Shown here piece after piece: positions 33,665-44,700 of a DNA stretch of 64,000 bases (within the stretch, counting starts at the first letter, position 1; every line of letters starts with the position of its first letter). The notes beneath the pieces were generated by a model, which was given only the letters and a program-made list of their open reading frames with translations, did not search any database and was not told the DNA's origin. The DNA lies in contig CM057449.1 of assembly GCA_016271365.2 (NCBI GenBank), positions 1,568,620,501-1,568,684,500 of the forward strand, read 5' to 3'. This DNA is from Neoceratodus forsteri (taxonomy: Eukaryota; Chordata; Ceratodontiformes; Ceratodontidae). A program made the position numbers and the translations under genes.

Positions 33665-34790
33665 ATGATGAATACTGAAACAACTAAACCTACACTCAGC
33701 ATGAGGAGGTGTAATAAATGCCACATGTATAGTATGGGCACTCCATTATCAGAGTTTCAATGTGATAAGTGTCTATTAATTATTACATCACATGATGAAA
33801 TAGGGAGACTGCAAAATATAACTGCTATTCAAACAGAAATTAGTTTGCTGGAATTTATAGATCAAACTGCAGCAAATATAATCAAGACATCAGAAGTAGA
33901 ATCTGTAGAACATGTGGTTCAGAAGAACATACCAAAGCAGGATAACCTATATACTATTAGGGCCCCAGGATAGTCAATCTAAGCAAGCTATAGAGAACTA
34001 GTGCACTATTCCAAGCACACCATCCAAAAGAAGGGAAGGTCAGATCTTTAATAGCGCCCCACTAAAATTAACAAACAAATATGGATTATTGGAGCATTTA
34101 GAGCCCAGAGACATAGGGGACACTCATGTCAACAGCACCAAGCCACAAAATTTAGAACACATTAATACAGACAGTACAAACACAGTGCTATCAAATGGGA
34201 CAAATAGTACCCCAAGGGAAACGAGATATATGCACCAAGAAAATAACCAGAGAGATATCCTTGTTATAGAGGACCCAATAACAAGGGGCATAGAGTCTAT
34301 TGTATGTGAAGGTAGAAATTAAACAACAACAGTTAGTACTCTACCAGGGGCTAAGATCTCAGATGTAATATAAATAGCCTGATGGAGAATCTTAACAACC
34401 CACTGGTAATTATCCACTTGGGGTAAACAATATAGGCAAAAGAAATCTAGAGGATATTTTCAATTACTTTGAGGCGTGGCCTTGGAAATCAGACAACGGG
34501 GTGGAGACATTATACTATCAGGTGTACTGCCAGTCAGCGGAAGGCACTATAAAAGGAACAGAGATATTAGAATGCTTAACAGCTGGCTGTGGGAATGGTG
34601 CAAGTTAAAAGGACAAGGTTTCATTGATGACTGGAGCATGTTTGGTGATGAAAGACAATTGACCCCTAATGGGCTGCACCTAAACAAAATGTGTACCAGA
34701 AGGCTGGCTGGTATAATAAACAACTCTATTGGCCATACATTTAAACCTGATTTGGGGAGGGCAGGAGGGTGCATTGAAATTATAGGTTGA
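33665..34790 (+). pseudogene. CR1-C ORF1 (zinc-knuckle and esterase-like)
   Basis: The start at 33665 opens 102 codons with a Cys-rich segment CNKCHMYSMG followed by CDKCLLI, like the N-terminal finger of CR1 ORF1 proteins. Frames at 34089-34322 continue. Bases 34476-34790 give GGDIILSGVLPVSGRHYKRN, WLWEWCKLKGQGFIDDW and LTPNGLHLN, the C-terminal part of the SGNH/GDSL esterase-like domain found in CR1 ORF1. The terminal Asp/His catalytic context (NGLHLN) is preserved. At least two frameshifts split the gene. The role is RNA or membrane association during retrotransposition, known for the family only in outline. Confidence 0.8.
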
Positions 34791-34829
34791 AACAGAGATA
34801 TTAAAACAGCCAACAAAGGCACATGATGG

Positions 34830-37510
34830 AAAAGCTTATTAATCAATGCTAGGAGCGTAGTTAACAAGTTTGATGAGCTAAGATTCATATTGGAATCTCA
34901 GAAAATTAAAATCGGTGCTACCACTGAAACATGGTGGGATGCCAAAAATACCTGGCAAAGGGAAATAAATGGTTTCAGTCTCTTTTCTAAATCAAGAGAT
35001 GGAAGGAAATGAGGTGGAGTAGCTGTTTACATCTCAGAAGATACACAGGTTTAACAAATATCTCTGACTGAAAGTAAGGCAGAGGAACTTTGGATCAAAA
35101 TAACACCACATAAATCACCTAAAATCATACTAGGGGTAATTTATAGACCACAATTAATAATGACAGAAGATGATATTGTCCTTCTTAAACATATCCAAGA
35201 TCTTAATCCAGCCGAAAGAATTTTACTTATGAGGGATTTCGATTTACCTGGGATTTCTTGGAAAACAACAAACAGCACAAACAAAATAGAGAGAGAATAT
35301 CTGGATGCCTTTAGTCAGATAGGACATGAACAAATTGTGAAGCAAAATACACAGATAGAGAAAATGCTGGACTTGATTCTTACAAACACCAAACAAGACA
35401 TACAGAATTGCAATGTCTCAACACCCCGTGGGAGATAGTGATCACTTAATTGTATCCTTCACTTTAAAAGAACAAAAATGTTATAAAACTGGGGACACCA
35501 CTATATTAAACTCCCAAAAAGCTAATTTTGCTGCCATAAAACAAATACTAAAATTATGGAACTGGAAGGTAGATTTTCAGGATAAAAACATTGATGAGAT
35601 GTGTAATCTATTGGAGTTTAAGTTAACATGTTGCATAAATCAGTTTGTACCAACCAAAAAAAAGTATTATAAAGGGAAACAATCTCCATATTGGTTGAAT
35701 AACAGAATAAAATAAATGATAAAAAAGGATAAATTATTCAGAACTCTGCAGGGAGATAGAAAGGGAGAAGGAATGATAAGGTTCAGGAACCTTCAAAAGA
35801 CAGTAAAAAAGGAAATAAAGCGAAGGCTCAATATGAGGTCAAGCTAGCTGAAAAACAAAATATAACTTTAAGTCATTTTATGCTTATATGAATAGCAGTA
35901 AAAAATCAGGAAGCACTAAGGGTCCTCTTATAAGCCCAGACGGTACAACAACAAATAACAATACAGAGATGGCACTGATTCATAATGTGTATTTTACATC
36001 TGTATTTAGTTCTATAAACAGCCAGGGAACTTCAGATTTCAAAAAATATAACATTTCCAAGAGTCCTATATAAATAAAGGTTGAAGATGTAAGTAGAATC
36101 TGTAAATTAAATCCAGATAAATCTCCAGGACCAGAGGGGTTCCACCCAAGACTGCTAAAAGAGCTGGCAGAAGAATTAGCACCACCTGTAAATTACCTGT
36201 TCCAATGCTCTCTTGACAGGGGGGGAGGGTGTCAACTCCTGGAGAGAAGCTGTAATGATTCCATTATATAAAAAAGGTGACAAAAAAAGTCCATGTAAGT
36301 ATAGGCCAGTAAGCTTGACAAACTCATTTTGCAAAGTACTAGAAGGAATAATTAAAGAATATATAGTTGACTACATGGCTTCAGAACAACTAAATGACAA
36401 TACTCAAAATGGGTTTACAAAGGGGAGATCTTGTCAGACCAACACCCTGGAATTCTATAATAAAGTCAGTAAAAGTTTAGACTTAGGTACATCAGTAGAT
36501 GTAGTCTTTTTAGATTTCACAAAAACATTTGATAAAATACCCCATCAGGAATTAATCCAAGCACTAAAGGGTATGAGTATGACAAATCTAGCTGCCTGGA
36601 TACACTCATGTCTCACAGAAAGAAGACAATGAGTAAGTGTCCGGGGGGCCTTATCAGACTGGTCCAGGGTAATGAATGGAGTTTCACAGGGCTCAGTATT
36701 GGGGCCATGTCTCTTTAACATCTATGCAGCATCACTTAAATATGAGCAAAACAATGTATGGCTTACCAAGTTTGCGGACGACTGCAAATTGGGGATGGAA
36801 ATCAAACAACAGGGAGATCAAAAATCCTTACAGGAGGCCCTAAATCTTATGCACGAGTGGTGTAGGATGCATAAACTTCCCCTAAATCCAGATAAATGTA
36901 TAGTAATGTACTTGGGAAGGAAAAACACATAGCAGGCCTACAATCTAGGCAATACTACACTGAGAATAGTAACAGAGGCGAGGGACCTGGGTATAATTAT
37001 CACAGATGACCTACAATTTAAGGCCCACTGCAATAAAATAACTAAAAAAGCAAACAATGTCCTAAATTGCATATTAAGACATATAACCAGCCGAAACAGG
37101 CAGGTAATGATCCCCTGTATAGCTCTCTGGTGAGGCCCATTCTTGAATATGGAGCCCAGTTATTGTCTCCATATCATCAAAACGACATACATATGATCGA
37201 AAGGGTACAAAAGTGAGCCACACATTCCATGAATGGCATGGTAGGTAAGTATTACAATGGCAGACTGGCAGAACTAGACCTGTTCCCTCTGAAGTATTGG
37301 AGAAGGAGGGGGGACATGTGCTTACTGTTTAAAACACTGGATGACCAAGATCTATGGAAAAAGCTGGGATTGGAGTATAGAGACCAACCTTTTAATACTA
37401 GAGTCCATACACTGCAGCTGAAGGGTGAGAACTACAGGACATGGAAGCACAAAATGTGGTTCACCAAAGGGTGGTTGCTAAATGGAATGATTTACTGGAA
37501 GAGGTGGTAG
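34830..37510 (+). pseudogene. CR1-C ORF2 (endonuclease and RT)
   Basis: The endonuclease begins near 34840 with LLINARSVVNKFDELRF, then ATTETWWDAKN and GGVAVYISED (one stop). 35160-35438 carries MRDFDLPGISW and LDLILTNT. RT covers 36213-36632 with AVMIPLYKKGDKKSPCKYRP, GFTKGRSCQTNTLEF and VVFLDFTKTFDKIPHQ, then 36672-36932 with GVSQGSVLGPCLFNIY and LTKFADDCKLG (catalytic FADD intact) and LPLNPDKCIVMYLGR. The C-terminal domain (37229-37510) has LKYWRRRGDMCLLFKTL. Seven or more breaks inactivate it. The divergence from CR1-A and CR1-B, visible in every motif, suggests a different CR1 subfamily. Confidence 0.88.
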
Positions 37511-37642
37511 ACAGGTTCATTGACAAGGTCCTTTAAACTAAAATTGGATGAGTTATTGAGACTGGGAAAATTTTAATAATATAGCGAGCATTAAGGACGA
37601 AAGTCTAAATAAGCTCAGTACAAACCTATGAAACCTATGAAA

Positions 37643-37959
37643 CTGCTGCAAGCCCCTTGTGCGCCAATCTTATGGCACACAGGGTTTGTGCAAGTCTCCT
37701 GGCTGGCGATCAGGATTTTCACTCCGATGCACTAAATGCTGCAAGTCAGACCAGCTCCCCCAGTCTACCTTGCAGCATACTACAGGCCATTTTTTGGGGC
37801 TTGTGCAAGCTGCCATAAAGTGAGAAAGTGTCTTAACTGCGCCCAAGAATATAAAACTGGGTGCAGTTGTGGCAAAGATGTTTGATGCAGCTGCGCCACA
37901 AAATGGGTTGGATGCAGGGCTTGACACAAACCCTGCGTCAACCTTTGAAAATCGAGCCC
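37643..37959. mobile_element. TIR element, right part
   Basis: This runs from the CR1-C 3' end to the terminal CTTTGAAAATCGAGCCC (37943-37959), the inverted partner of the left end at 33127. The sequence is rich in GTTGTGGCAAAG- and GCAGCTGCGCC-like words. Frames here have no motifs. Confidence 0.6.
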
Positions 37960-38270
37960 ATGGTTCTATTCATTACTGTGGCCTGGATGGGACAGAGGGT
38001 GCACCCCTACCATGGAGTTTTGCCATTCCCTCAAGCAGTATCTGCTGGCTTGATAGCAGCATCTGAAGTGCGTCCCCCAAGGACACAACTCTGCATCTGA
38101 GGTCCCCCGTCCTGATGAGGAGTTGTGCCACTTTATCTCTCAACCAAGATCTTGAAGGAGGAGGATCTGCAGCTGGGGTCTTGTGTTCTTCATGGCTGTA
38201 GCCCCTGAGTCAGGCTGCAGGTCACACTTCCTTCATCAGTGCCCCCCTCCAGCAACTGTGCACCTCACTG

Positions 38271-38507
38271 TCACTTGCTGCTCCATCCTCCTGCAGCACA
38301 GAAGGGTCCTAGGAGTGGTACTGCCTCCACTCTCTTAACTGCTGTCATGTATTTCTCCCACTCACAGTGGTGCCATGCTCTAAGGTGGGTATGCTGCCCA
38401 CCAGTGCCCCAGTGGCTTCCCCGTTTACCATGCCAAACAACTGTCTGGCACAGTTTGCACATCACAACATTGTTGTCAGTGGGGTCCAAATAAAAAAAAA
38501 CTCCCAA
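38271..38507 (-). pseudogene. BED zinc-finger exon of a hAT element (copy B)
   Basis: The minus strand encodes CKLCQTVVWHGK, GTGGQHTHLRAW and HHCEWEKY, a BED finger clearly homologous to the one at 4258-4515. Upstream on the same strand (38895-38557) a Ser/Pro/Gln-rich frame, including QQQQQVSDFL, may be the N-terminal tail, separated by a frameshift or intron. No catalytic hAT core follows between 38270 and 37966 or in 32960-33126, so the element is either multi-exonic or a deletion derivative. Confidence 0.7.
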
Positions 38508-38556
38508 ACTAGGGACTTGTGCTGCTGCCTAGGGGTAGATCCAGAGGTGGATGGTC

Positions 38557-38895
38557 TCAGGGGCTCCTCTTATGGGGATCAGCCAATGGTGATGGTGGTG
38601 GTATAATGGGATGCACATGAGGTTTATCCACTGAAGGTTGTTCAGGCGGCAGAAAATCTGATACTTGCTGCTGTTGCTGCACCATGGAGGGGGTGGTTCC
38701 TGCAGACAAAGAAGCCATTGCTGCTACAGGCTTCTTGCTGGCCCTTCTTTCAACAACTGGTGCTGCTGGTGCCACTCCTAAAGGTGTCCTCTTCAGACAG
38801 ATGGACCTGTGTGTCCCATCTGTCAACCACATGACCATCCCTCTCTCCTCCCTCTGACTCCCACTCCTCCTACTCTCCTCTCCATATCCACTCAT
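38557..38895 (-). pseudogene. Possible N-terminal region of the copy-B BED protein
   Basis: 112 open codons on the minus strand lie just upstream of the BED exon. They are rich in Ser, Arg, Pro and Gln, with a QQQQQ run and PPPSPLADP. The composition fits a disordered transposase N-terminus, but no domain is recognisable. The start Met at 38895 is arbitrary. Confidence 0.35.
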
Positions 38896-38899
38896 TTTT

Positions 38900-39524
38900 A
38901 TTTAACATAAAAAGGTATATAAGGAAAGATAACACAAAGAAAGTAGATTTGAAAAGGCAGAATAATGGGGAAAAAATTTATAAATAATAACTAAAGAAGA
39001 ATTCACAGAACAAGAGCATCTGAACACAGAGGTAAAAGGAAAATACAGATAGAAGGCTGTAGAAAAAAGTACAGAAACCTAAACCACAGAAAAACCTTCC
39101 TAACAAACTACTAGGCAAAGAGAAGATGTAGAAAATACAAAAAGAAAGTTGAAAAGGTTATTTTTAAATCTCTTTTCAGTGCTCAAAAAGCAGCAGATGT
39201 GCACGCTTCCACTCATTCTCACAGACTGGAAAGCAAAGCTGAAGGACGCTAACCTGCAGGAACTGTTGCATGTGACCTATAGCCTTTTCTAAGAAAACTT
39301 AATCTGAATTCACCATAAAGCAACATGTAAGGTGAAGTTACAAATGATGTGCCAGCAAAGATTTTCGAAGTCAAAGTTGCCACAAAATGGCCAGCTTCAT
39401 GAGTTGCTTTGAGAAGTTGAAGTCGGTGACTTAGCCAGAATTTTGCAATCAAAGTAAAACATTGTTGCTTCTCTAGATAGCGAATAAGAAGGAGATATTG
39501 AGAAGAGTGCTGCAAAGAGTGAGG
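38900..39524. other. AT-rich stretch, no recognisable feature
   Basis: Purine-rich on the plus strand up to 39180, then mixed sequence. I see no coding or repeat signature that I can name. Confidence 0.4.
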
Positions 39525-40068
39525 CAGTGGCATTGGGAGATATCAATCTACCAGACATTGACTGAGGCATTCCAGCAGTTAAGAGCACCAGGGGTCAGGC
39601 CCTGCTAGATATGCTGCAGGACTGCCTGCTGGTGCAGCTGGTCAGGGAAGACACAAGATTAGAATGGTACTCATCAACTTGGAAATAGTAGGTGGAGTAC
39701 AGTTTGGGGAACCACTGGGGTCCACTGACCATAACACCATATGGTCTGCACTGGCCCTGGGTACCAGTATACCCTTGTCAAAGGCTGTGGCTCTGGATTT
39801 CAAATGAGCAGACCTTGATCAGATGAGGGAATTAGTAAAGGGTAAGTTGGCTGGTGTGTACAAAATCAATGGGGTGGAGGAGGGGGGAGAAATTACAGGG
39901 GTCATTTATGGACCAAGCAAATCAAGCTTGAGACTGTTTATCAAGTGTAGTAGGCACAAAAGACTAATCTCGTTCTCTAAAAAAGTCAGGGTGGCAATAA
40001 GGGCCAAAAAAGGGTCTTTATAAACTACAAGGAGAAACAGAAGATGAGGAATGAAGCAAATACAAGGC
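39525..40068 (+). pseudogene. CR1-A, segment 1 (endonuclease C-terminus)
   Basis: On the plus strand VALGDINLPDID (39533 on), QALLDMLQDCLLVQLV, and FGEPLGSTDHNTIW give the second half of a CR1 endonuclease including the catalytic SDH-type motif (here STDH). 39823-40023 continues with MRELVKGKLAG and VRVAIRAKK, the linker before RT. Similarity breaks near 40068, where the endonuclease start of another CR1 (CR1-B) begins. The same linker resumes at 43017, so CR1-A is split. Confidence 0.82.
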
Positions 40069-40789
40069 AAAATCCCTTGATCTTTGCCTTGATGGCAGAG
40101 GCAGATCTAGACATTGTAGCGGTTACCAACACGTGGTACACAGGGAACCATGACTGGGACATAGCTGTACCAGGGTATAATCTATTCAGGAAAGATAGGG
40201 TGGGAAAGAAGGGAGGAGGAGTGGTTCTCTCTATGTTAAAGAGAGAATTAAAGCTACCAAGGGACAGGGAATGGAGGAGGGGGTGGAGGAACTGTGGGTC
40301 ATCCTGGAGATAGGAAATTGCACTGCCATTCACACTGGTGTGATATACAGACCTCCAGCATGGGGGGGGGAGAGCTGGACAGGCCACTAGTGGAAGCCAT
40401 CCACAAAATGACAGCAAAAGGAGAAGTGCTACTGATGGGTGACTTCAGTATGATAGATGTCGATTGGAGCACCCACGCTGCTGCCACAGCAAGGAGTACA
40501 GACATCCTAGAAGCACTACAGAGGGCATGCCTCAAACAGCTAGTGGTAGAGCCCACCCATAAGGGAGAGATAGTGGACCTGGTGCTCACCAACGGAGACA
40601 GAGTTACAGATGTGGTGATGGGTAGCCACCTGGGGTCCAGCGCAGCAATCACAGTATGGTGTGGTTCAACATAAGAACAGTGGAGGGAGTCAAACCACAT
40701 GAAAGCTAGGGTCCTGGATTTCAGACAGGCCAGCTTTGCAAAGATGGGAGAATGTCTCAAGAATGCCCTGGCAAGGAAGAAGGGAAGTT

Positions 40790-40925
40790 TTTTTATTTAT
40801 TTATTTGATTTATTGAAATATATTGGAAGTAATACCTTTGAGTCAGAGACTCCTTTACAAAGGCTCCACGTCATAAAATTCAATACAAAAGCATACAGTG
40901 TCAGACATTACAGTGCAAACAGAGG
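40790..40925 (-). mobile_element. Rex1-like LINE 3' fragment inserted in CR1-B
   Basis: TTTATTTATTTATTTGATT then CCTTTGAGTCAGAGACTCC and TTTACAAAGGCTCCACGTC match the 3' ends at 19930 and 59870. On either side CR1-B coding continues (QASFAKMGECLKNALARK before, EQSDNLKGAIAEA after), so this fragment is younger than CR1-B. It has only about 135 bp and no ORF. Confidence 0.82.
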
Positions 40926-42313
40926 TGCTGGAACAGTCTGATAATCTTAAAGGAGCCATAGCAGAAGCAACAAGCCTCTTCATTAGGCAAGCAAGTAATA
41001 CAAAGAGAAAGAAACAAGCACTATGTTTCTCACAGGAAGTGGCAGGGAAGGTAAGAGAGAAGACGTTGGCATTCAAGAAATACAAGGAAACACAAAGGGA
41101 GAAAGACAGGGGGCTGTATCTGGAAAAGCAGAGGGAGGCAGGGCAAGCAGACTGGAGGGCAAAGCCACAAACAGAGGAAAGAATAGCCCAGGAAATAAAG
41201 AAAGGGATAAGACCTTTTTTAGGTATGTTAGTGAAAGAAAAAAGACCAGAGATGGGATTGTGAGACTAAAAAGGGAAGGAGGAGGGTGTGCACAGGGGGA
41301 CCTAGATAAGGCAGAAATCCTGAACAAATATTTTGTTCAATATTCACAGAGGAAGGAGAGGGGGAGGGTCCACAGGTAGGAGATAAAACACCAAGAGAGG
41401 TGAACACCAGTCTGTTTATGGAGGAAAGAGTCCTGGAGGAACTAGCAGAGCTGAAAGTAGATAAGGCAATAGGTCTGGACAGAACACATCCCAGAATATT
41501 AAAAGAACATAGAAAGGAGCTGGCAGCACCACTGATAGTGCTGTTCAATAAATCAATAGAAACAGGGGTGATTCCAGAAGATTGGAGGAGGGTGAATACA
41601 GTCCATCTCCATAAAAATGAGAACAGGGAGGAGGGTGGCAACTACAGGCAAGTCAGCCTGACCACGGTGGTGGGAAAATTGATGGAATCACTGCTAAAAG
41701 AAAGGACTGTAACATATCTTGAAGGCAACAGACAACAGGATGCAAGGCAACACAAATTCACAGTGGGAAGGTCTTTGTCAAACAAATCTGATAGATTTAT
41801 TTGACTAGGTGGCTAAGGAAGCAGATGAGGAAGGGGCGGTGGATGTGGCCTACCTGGATTTCAGCAAGGCCTTTGACACCATCCCACATAGGAGGCTTGT
41901 AAACAAATTGAGCAGCCTAGAAATAGATCCCAGAATTTGGCTGAGTGATAGGACACAGAGGGTGGTGGTAAATGGAGTTCAATCTGAAGAGAGGAGGGTG
42001 ACCAGTGAGGTGCCACAGGGATCGGTGCTGGGGTCAATCCTCTTTAATGTCTTAAAAGCGACATTGCAGAGGAGCTAGAGGGGAAGGTGGTCCTCATCGC
42101 AGACAACACTTAGATCTGCGACACAGTTGACACTCCAAGGGGGAATGGAGAAAATGAGGATGGACCTAAGGAAGTTTGAGGAGTGGTCAAGAGTGTGGCA
42201 GCTAAAATTTAACACAAAGAAGTGCAAAATCATGCATTTGGGGCACAGAACTCCAGTGGAGGAGTACATGATGGGGTGGAGGTACTGACGGTCACTAAAC
42301 AAAAGGACCTGGG

Positions 42314-42907
42314 GTGATCATATCCAATGACCTAAGGGTGACCAGTCAATGTAAGAGGGTCATAGGGAGAGCCAGTGGAATACTGAAGTGCATAGGAAAT
42401 CATATCATGAGCAGAAAAAAGGAGATGATGATGCCACTATACAAATCATTGGTGAGATCTTATCTGGAATACAGTGTCCAGTTCTGGAGGCCACATCTAA
42501 AGAAGGACATAGACAGAGTGGAGGTAGTTCAGAGAAGGGCAATGAAAATGGTGCAAGGGTTGCACCAGAAGTCATACGAGGAGAGACTAAAGGACCACAA
42601 CATGTACTCACTGGAGTTAAAGAGAGGGGGGGTTATGATAGAGACTTTCAAATACCTCATAGGTACAAATAAGGTGCAAGAGGGTAGCATCCTTCAGAAA
42701 GAAGATATTTCAAGAACAAGGGGTCATGATATGAGGCTAGAGAGGGGTAGGCTCAGGGGAAACGTGAGGAAGTCTTTCTTCATGGAAAGGGCGGTGGACA
42801 CTTGGAACAACCTCCCTGCAGAGGTGTTGGGGGCTAAAATGGTAGGGGAATTCAAAAGTGCAAGGGATAGACATAAGGGAATCCAAACAGTAGGGAAGAG
42901 AGGATAA
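42314..42907 (+). pseudogene. CR1-B ORF2 C-terminal domain
   Basis: An uninterrupted frame of 197 codons: ASGILKCIGNHIMSRKKEMM, LYKSLVRSYLEYSVQFWRP, VVQRRAMKMVQGL, SYEERLKDHNMYSLELKR, RTRGHDMRLERGRLRGNVR and VDTWNNLPAEVLG, in the order seen in CR1 proteins. The domain follows RT and ends at the natural stop. Its good preservation compared with the broken RT is probably chance. The Met at 42314 is not a real start. Confidence 0.88.
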
Positions 42908-43016
42908 GCCACAGATCAAACTGTGTCTTTGGTATATGCAGGGGGTAGAATAAATAGGTACACTGGGTGGATCAGGCATCCCTTATCCTCTGACAAATTC
43001 TATGTTCCAATGTAAA

Positions 43017-43105
43017 GATGAAGGAGGCCAAGAAGGCAGTCAGGAACACAATAGTAGACACAGAGCACATACTGCAGAGGGGTCAAGGGTGGTGAAAAAC
43101 AGTTC
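43017..43105 (+). pseudogene. CR1-A, segment 2
   Basis: About 89 bases read KEAKKAVRNTIVDTEHILQRG and end KTV at the TIR element boundary. The frame continues without loss at 50323 as LQVLQDKKKAKRG once the TIR element and one copy of TTC are removed. This short piece ties together the three parts of CR1-A. Confidence 0.8.
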
Positions 43106-43215
43106 TAGTCTAGCTGCCAATTTTTAAAATATTTGTCCTGTTGCACCTCCCTGTTAGAGAAGGTTTGATGGTTGCATAAGAGAGCTGTACTCATCACCTT
43201 TCAGAAAAGGTACTG
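43106..43215. repeat. Left terminal inverted repeat of the 7.2 kb element
   Basis: Inverted relative to 50195-50322. Conserved blocks are TAGTCTAG, CCAATTTT, GTTGCA, TTAGAGAAGGTTTG, and CTTTCAG. Indels between the arms show considerable age. Confidence 0.8.
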
Positions 43216-43959
43216 TATATTGCGGTGTTCATCACATGGTCGATAATGCTGAATTTTGAAGAGAAAATCTGGACAATATGCTGTAGTTGAAAAAAAGTGA
43301 AACCGAGTAAATCCTGAATTTTGAAGAAATTGTAAAACTGTTATTTTTAACATCATATTTGTATAGTTTGGGTATTAGTTTCCAATTTGTGTAAATTGCT
43401 AAAATAAACTTGAATAAAGTGAACCTAAATGCCCATAAATTAACCCTAAATATAACTAAAACATAACATCTAAAACCAGTTTGTCATGCCTTATGTCCAG
43501 TAATCATGTCTAATAGCATCCTACCTAATTATGTTCTCTATTGTTCTCAATGTTCTTCCATTTGCTCAGAAATTATACCACAATTTCATTATAATAATTG
43601 ATTTGTACACACTAAGGTTGCTGGCCAAGAATGAGTTCCTATAACCAAATCTCATTCCTGAAGGTATACACTGTACACATGTAGAGAGAAACAACAAATT
43701 TTCCAACAATAAGTTTATTTCAGGCTGAATAGAAAAAGTGAGAAAATTTATTTTTGAATAATAATGACTCCCATGGAAATGCAAATGTCTTTTTCAGTCA
43801 AAAAATGACCCACAAAATTTTTACTACAAGATGTTATTATCGTAATATAGTCCATCTTGAGCACAAATTAAACTATTAATTATAATGCAGCAAATATATT
43901 ATTGTTAGAGATGACATTTTAATGAGGACTTATAACCATATTTATCATCATGCAGCTTT
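43216..43959. other. Noncoding 3' part of the 7.2 kb element
   Basis: AT-rich sequence between the left TIR and the last recognisable codons of the element's gene. I see no other gene in it. Confidence 0.5.
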
Positions 43960-44331
43960 TCACTATAGCATATATTCTTAATTTGGAGGCACATTTAACT
44001 TGTTTACTCAGAGCCATCATTGTCAGTGTCATAAACTAATTCCAAATCACCATTTTCATAACTGATATTGTCTTCACCTGTTTCATGCGTATTGTCACAT
44101 GTGTTTGGGTGTCCTTCACACCTACAACTTGGTGTGCATTTTAGTTCTATCGTCACACACCTGCACTTCCTTGAGGAGCATTTAGACTTTGTGCACTGTC
44201 ATGTGGTAAGTTCTATCAAGTCTTTTTGACCTGATTCTTGCAACATTAGTTGAGGCTCAAGACCATTCTCTGTCTGTGTCCAGCCACATCCATCAGGTGA
44301 TGAAATAAATGACTTCACCACCACCCTACCA
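43960..44331 (-). pseudogene. 7.2 kb element gene, C-terminal Cys-rich tail
   Basis: On the minus strand VKSFISSPDGCGWTQTENG is followed by LEPQLMLQ, then a Cys-rich tail with CTKSKCSSRKCRC, LKCTPSCRCEGHPNTCDN and an acidic end (LELVYDTDNDGSE). The layout C-x4-C-x4-C-x-C...C-x3-C-x-C...C matches the C-termini I associate with the family of the 47.3-50 kb gene. One stop lies before the first cysteines. It is separated from the rest of that gene by the MULE insertion. Confidence 0.68.
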
Positions 44332-44700
44332 GGTTAAAACAGTGTAACCCAAATAGCAACTGCTAAACAGCACAGTCAAAACAGTGCAGGCAACAAGGGA
44401 GCATGGTGCAGAAAGCCAGCAGGTGAGAAGATCACACAGACACCACAGAGGGGGACCCCAGGTGACAACAGCGTAACATGAATAGCGACTATTAAACAAC
44501 ATGGTCAAAACAGTGCTGGCAACAAGAAAGCATAGTGCAGAAAGCCAGCAGGTGAGAAGGCCACACAGACACCACAGAGGGGGACCCCAGGTGACAACAG
44601 CGTAACATGAATAGCGACTATTAAACAACATGGTCAAAACAGTGCCGGCAACAAGGGAGCATGGTGCAGAATGCCAGCAGGTGAGAAAAGCGCATGGACA
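44332..44700. repeat. Three 129-bp tandem repeats (MULE subterminal)
   Basis: Units start at 44332, 44461 and 44590, an exact 129-bp period. Each has CAACAGCGTAAC, ATGGTCAAAACAGTGC, GGCAACAAG and GCAGGTGAGAAG. Units 2 and 3 are nearly identical, and unit 1 is older or more diverged. The 167-codon minus-strand frame across them is a product of the period being a multiple of three. Confidence 0.92.

Larger units (their letters stand above)
33440..37642 (+). mobile_element. Near full-length CR1 LINE (CR1-C)
   Basis: The plus strand has a GC-rich 5' leader (about 33440-33660), ORF1 (33665-34790), ORF2 (about 34830-37510) and a 3' end with two copies of CCTATGAAA (37626-37641), the octamer-type terminus of CR1. 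The element lies inside the TIR element 33127-37959, which in turn interrupts hAT-B. It is the most complete CR1 in the window, although both ORFs carry frameshifts and stops. The 3' 50 bases are adjacent to unrelated TGCTGCAAG sequence with no target duplication, as is usual for CR1. Confidence 0.9.
40069..43016 (+). mobile_element. CR1-B LINE inserted in CR1-A
   Basis: This is a 2.9 kb copy with a truncated 5' end. It carries endonuclease motifs LMAEADLDIVAVTNTWYTG and NLFRKDRVGKKGGGV (40069-40313), then LLMGDFSMIDVDW and KGEIVDLVLTNGDR (40294-40674). After a 135-bp foreign insertion it continues with EQSDNLKGAIAEATSLF (from 40930), RT motifs VDVAYLDFSKAFDTIPH and VPQGSVLGSILFN (41809-42078), and a long C-terminal frame 42314-42907 (197 codons). 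The active-site FADD is degraded to IADN followed by a stop near 42103-42117. The 3' end has TCTATGTTCCAATG (about 42999-43012). Immediately downstream, CR1-A reading resumes. Confidence 0.88.
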
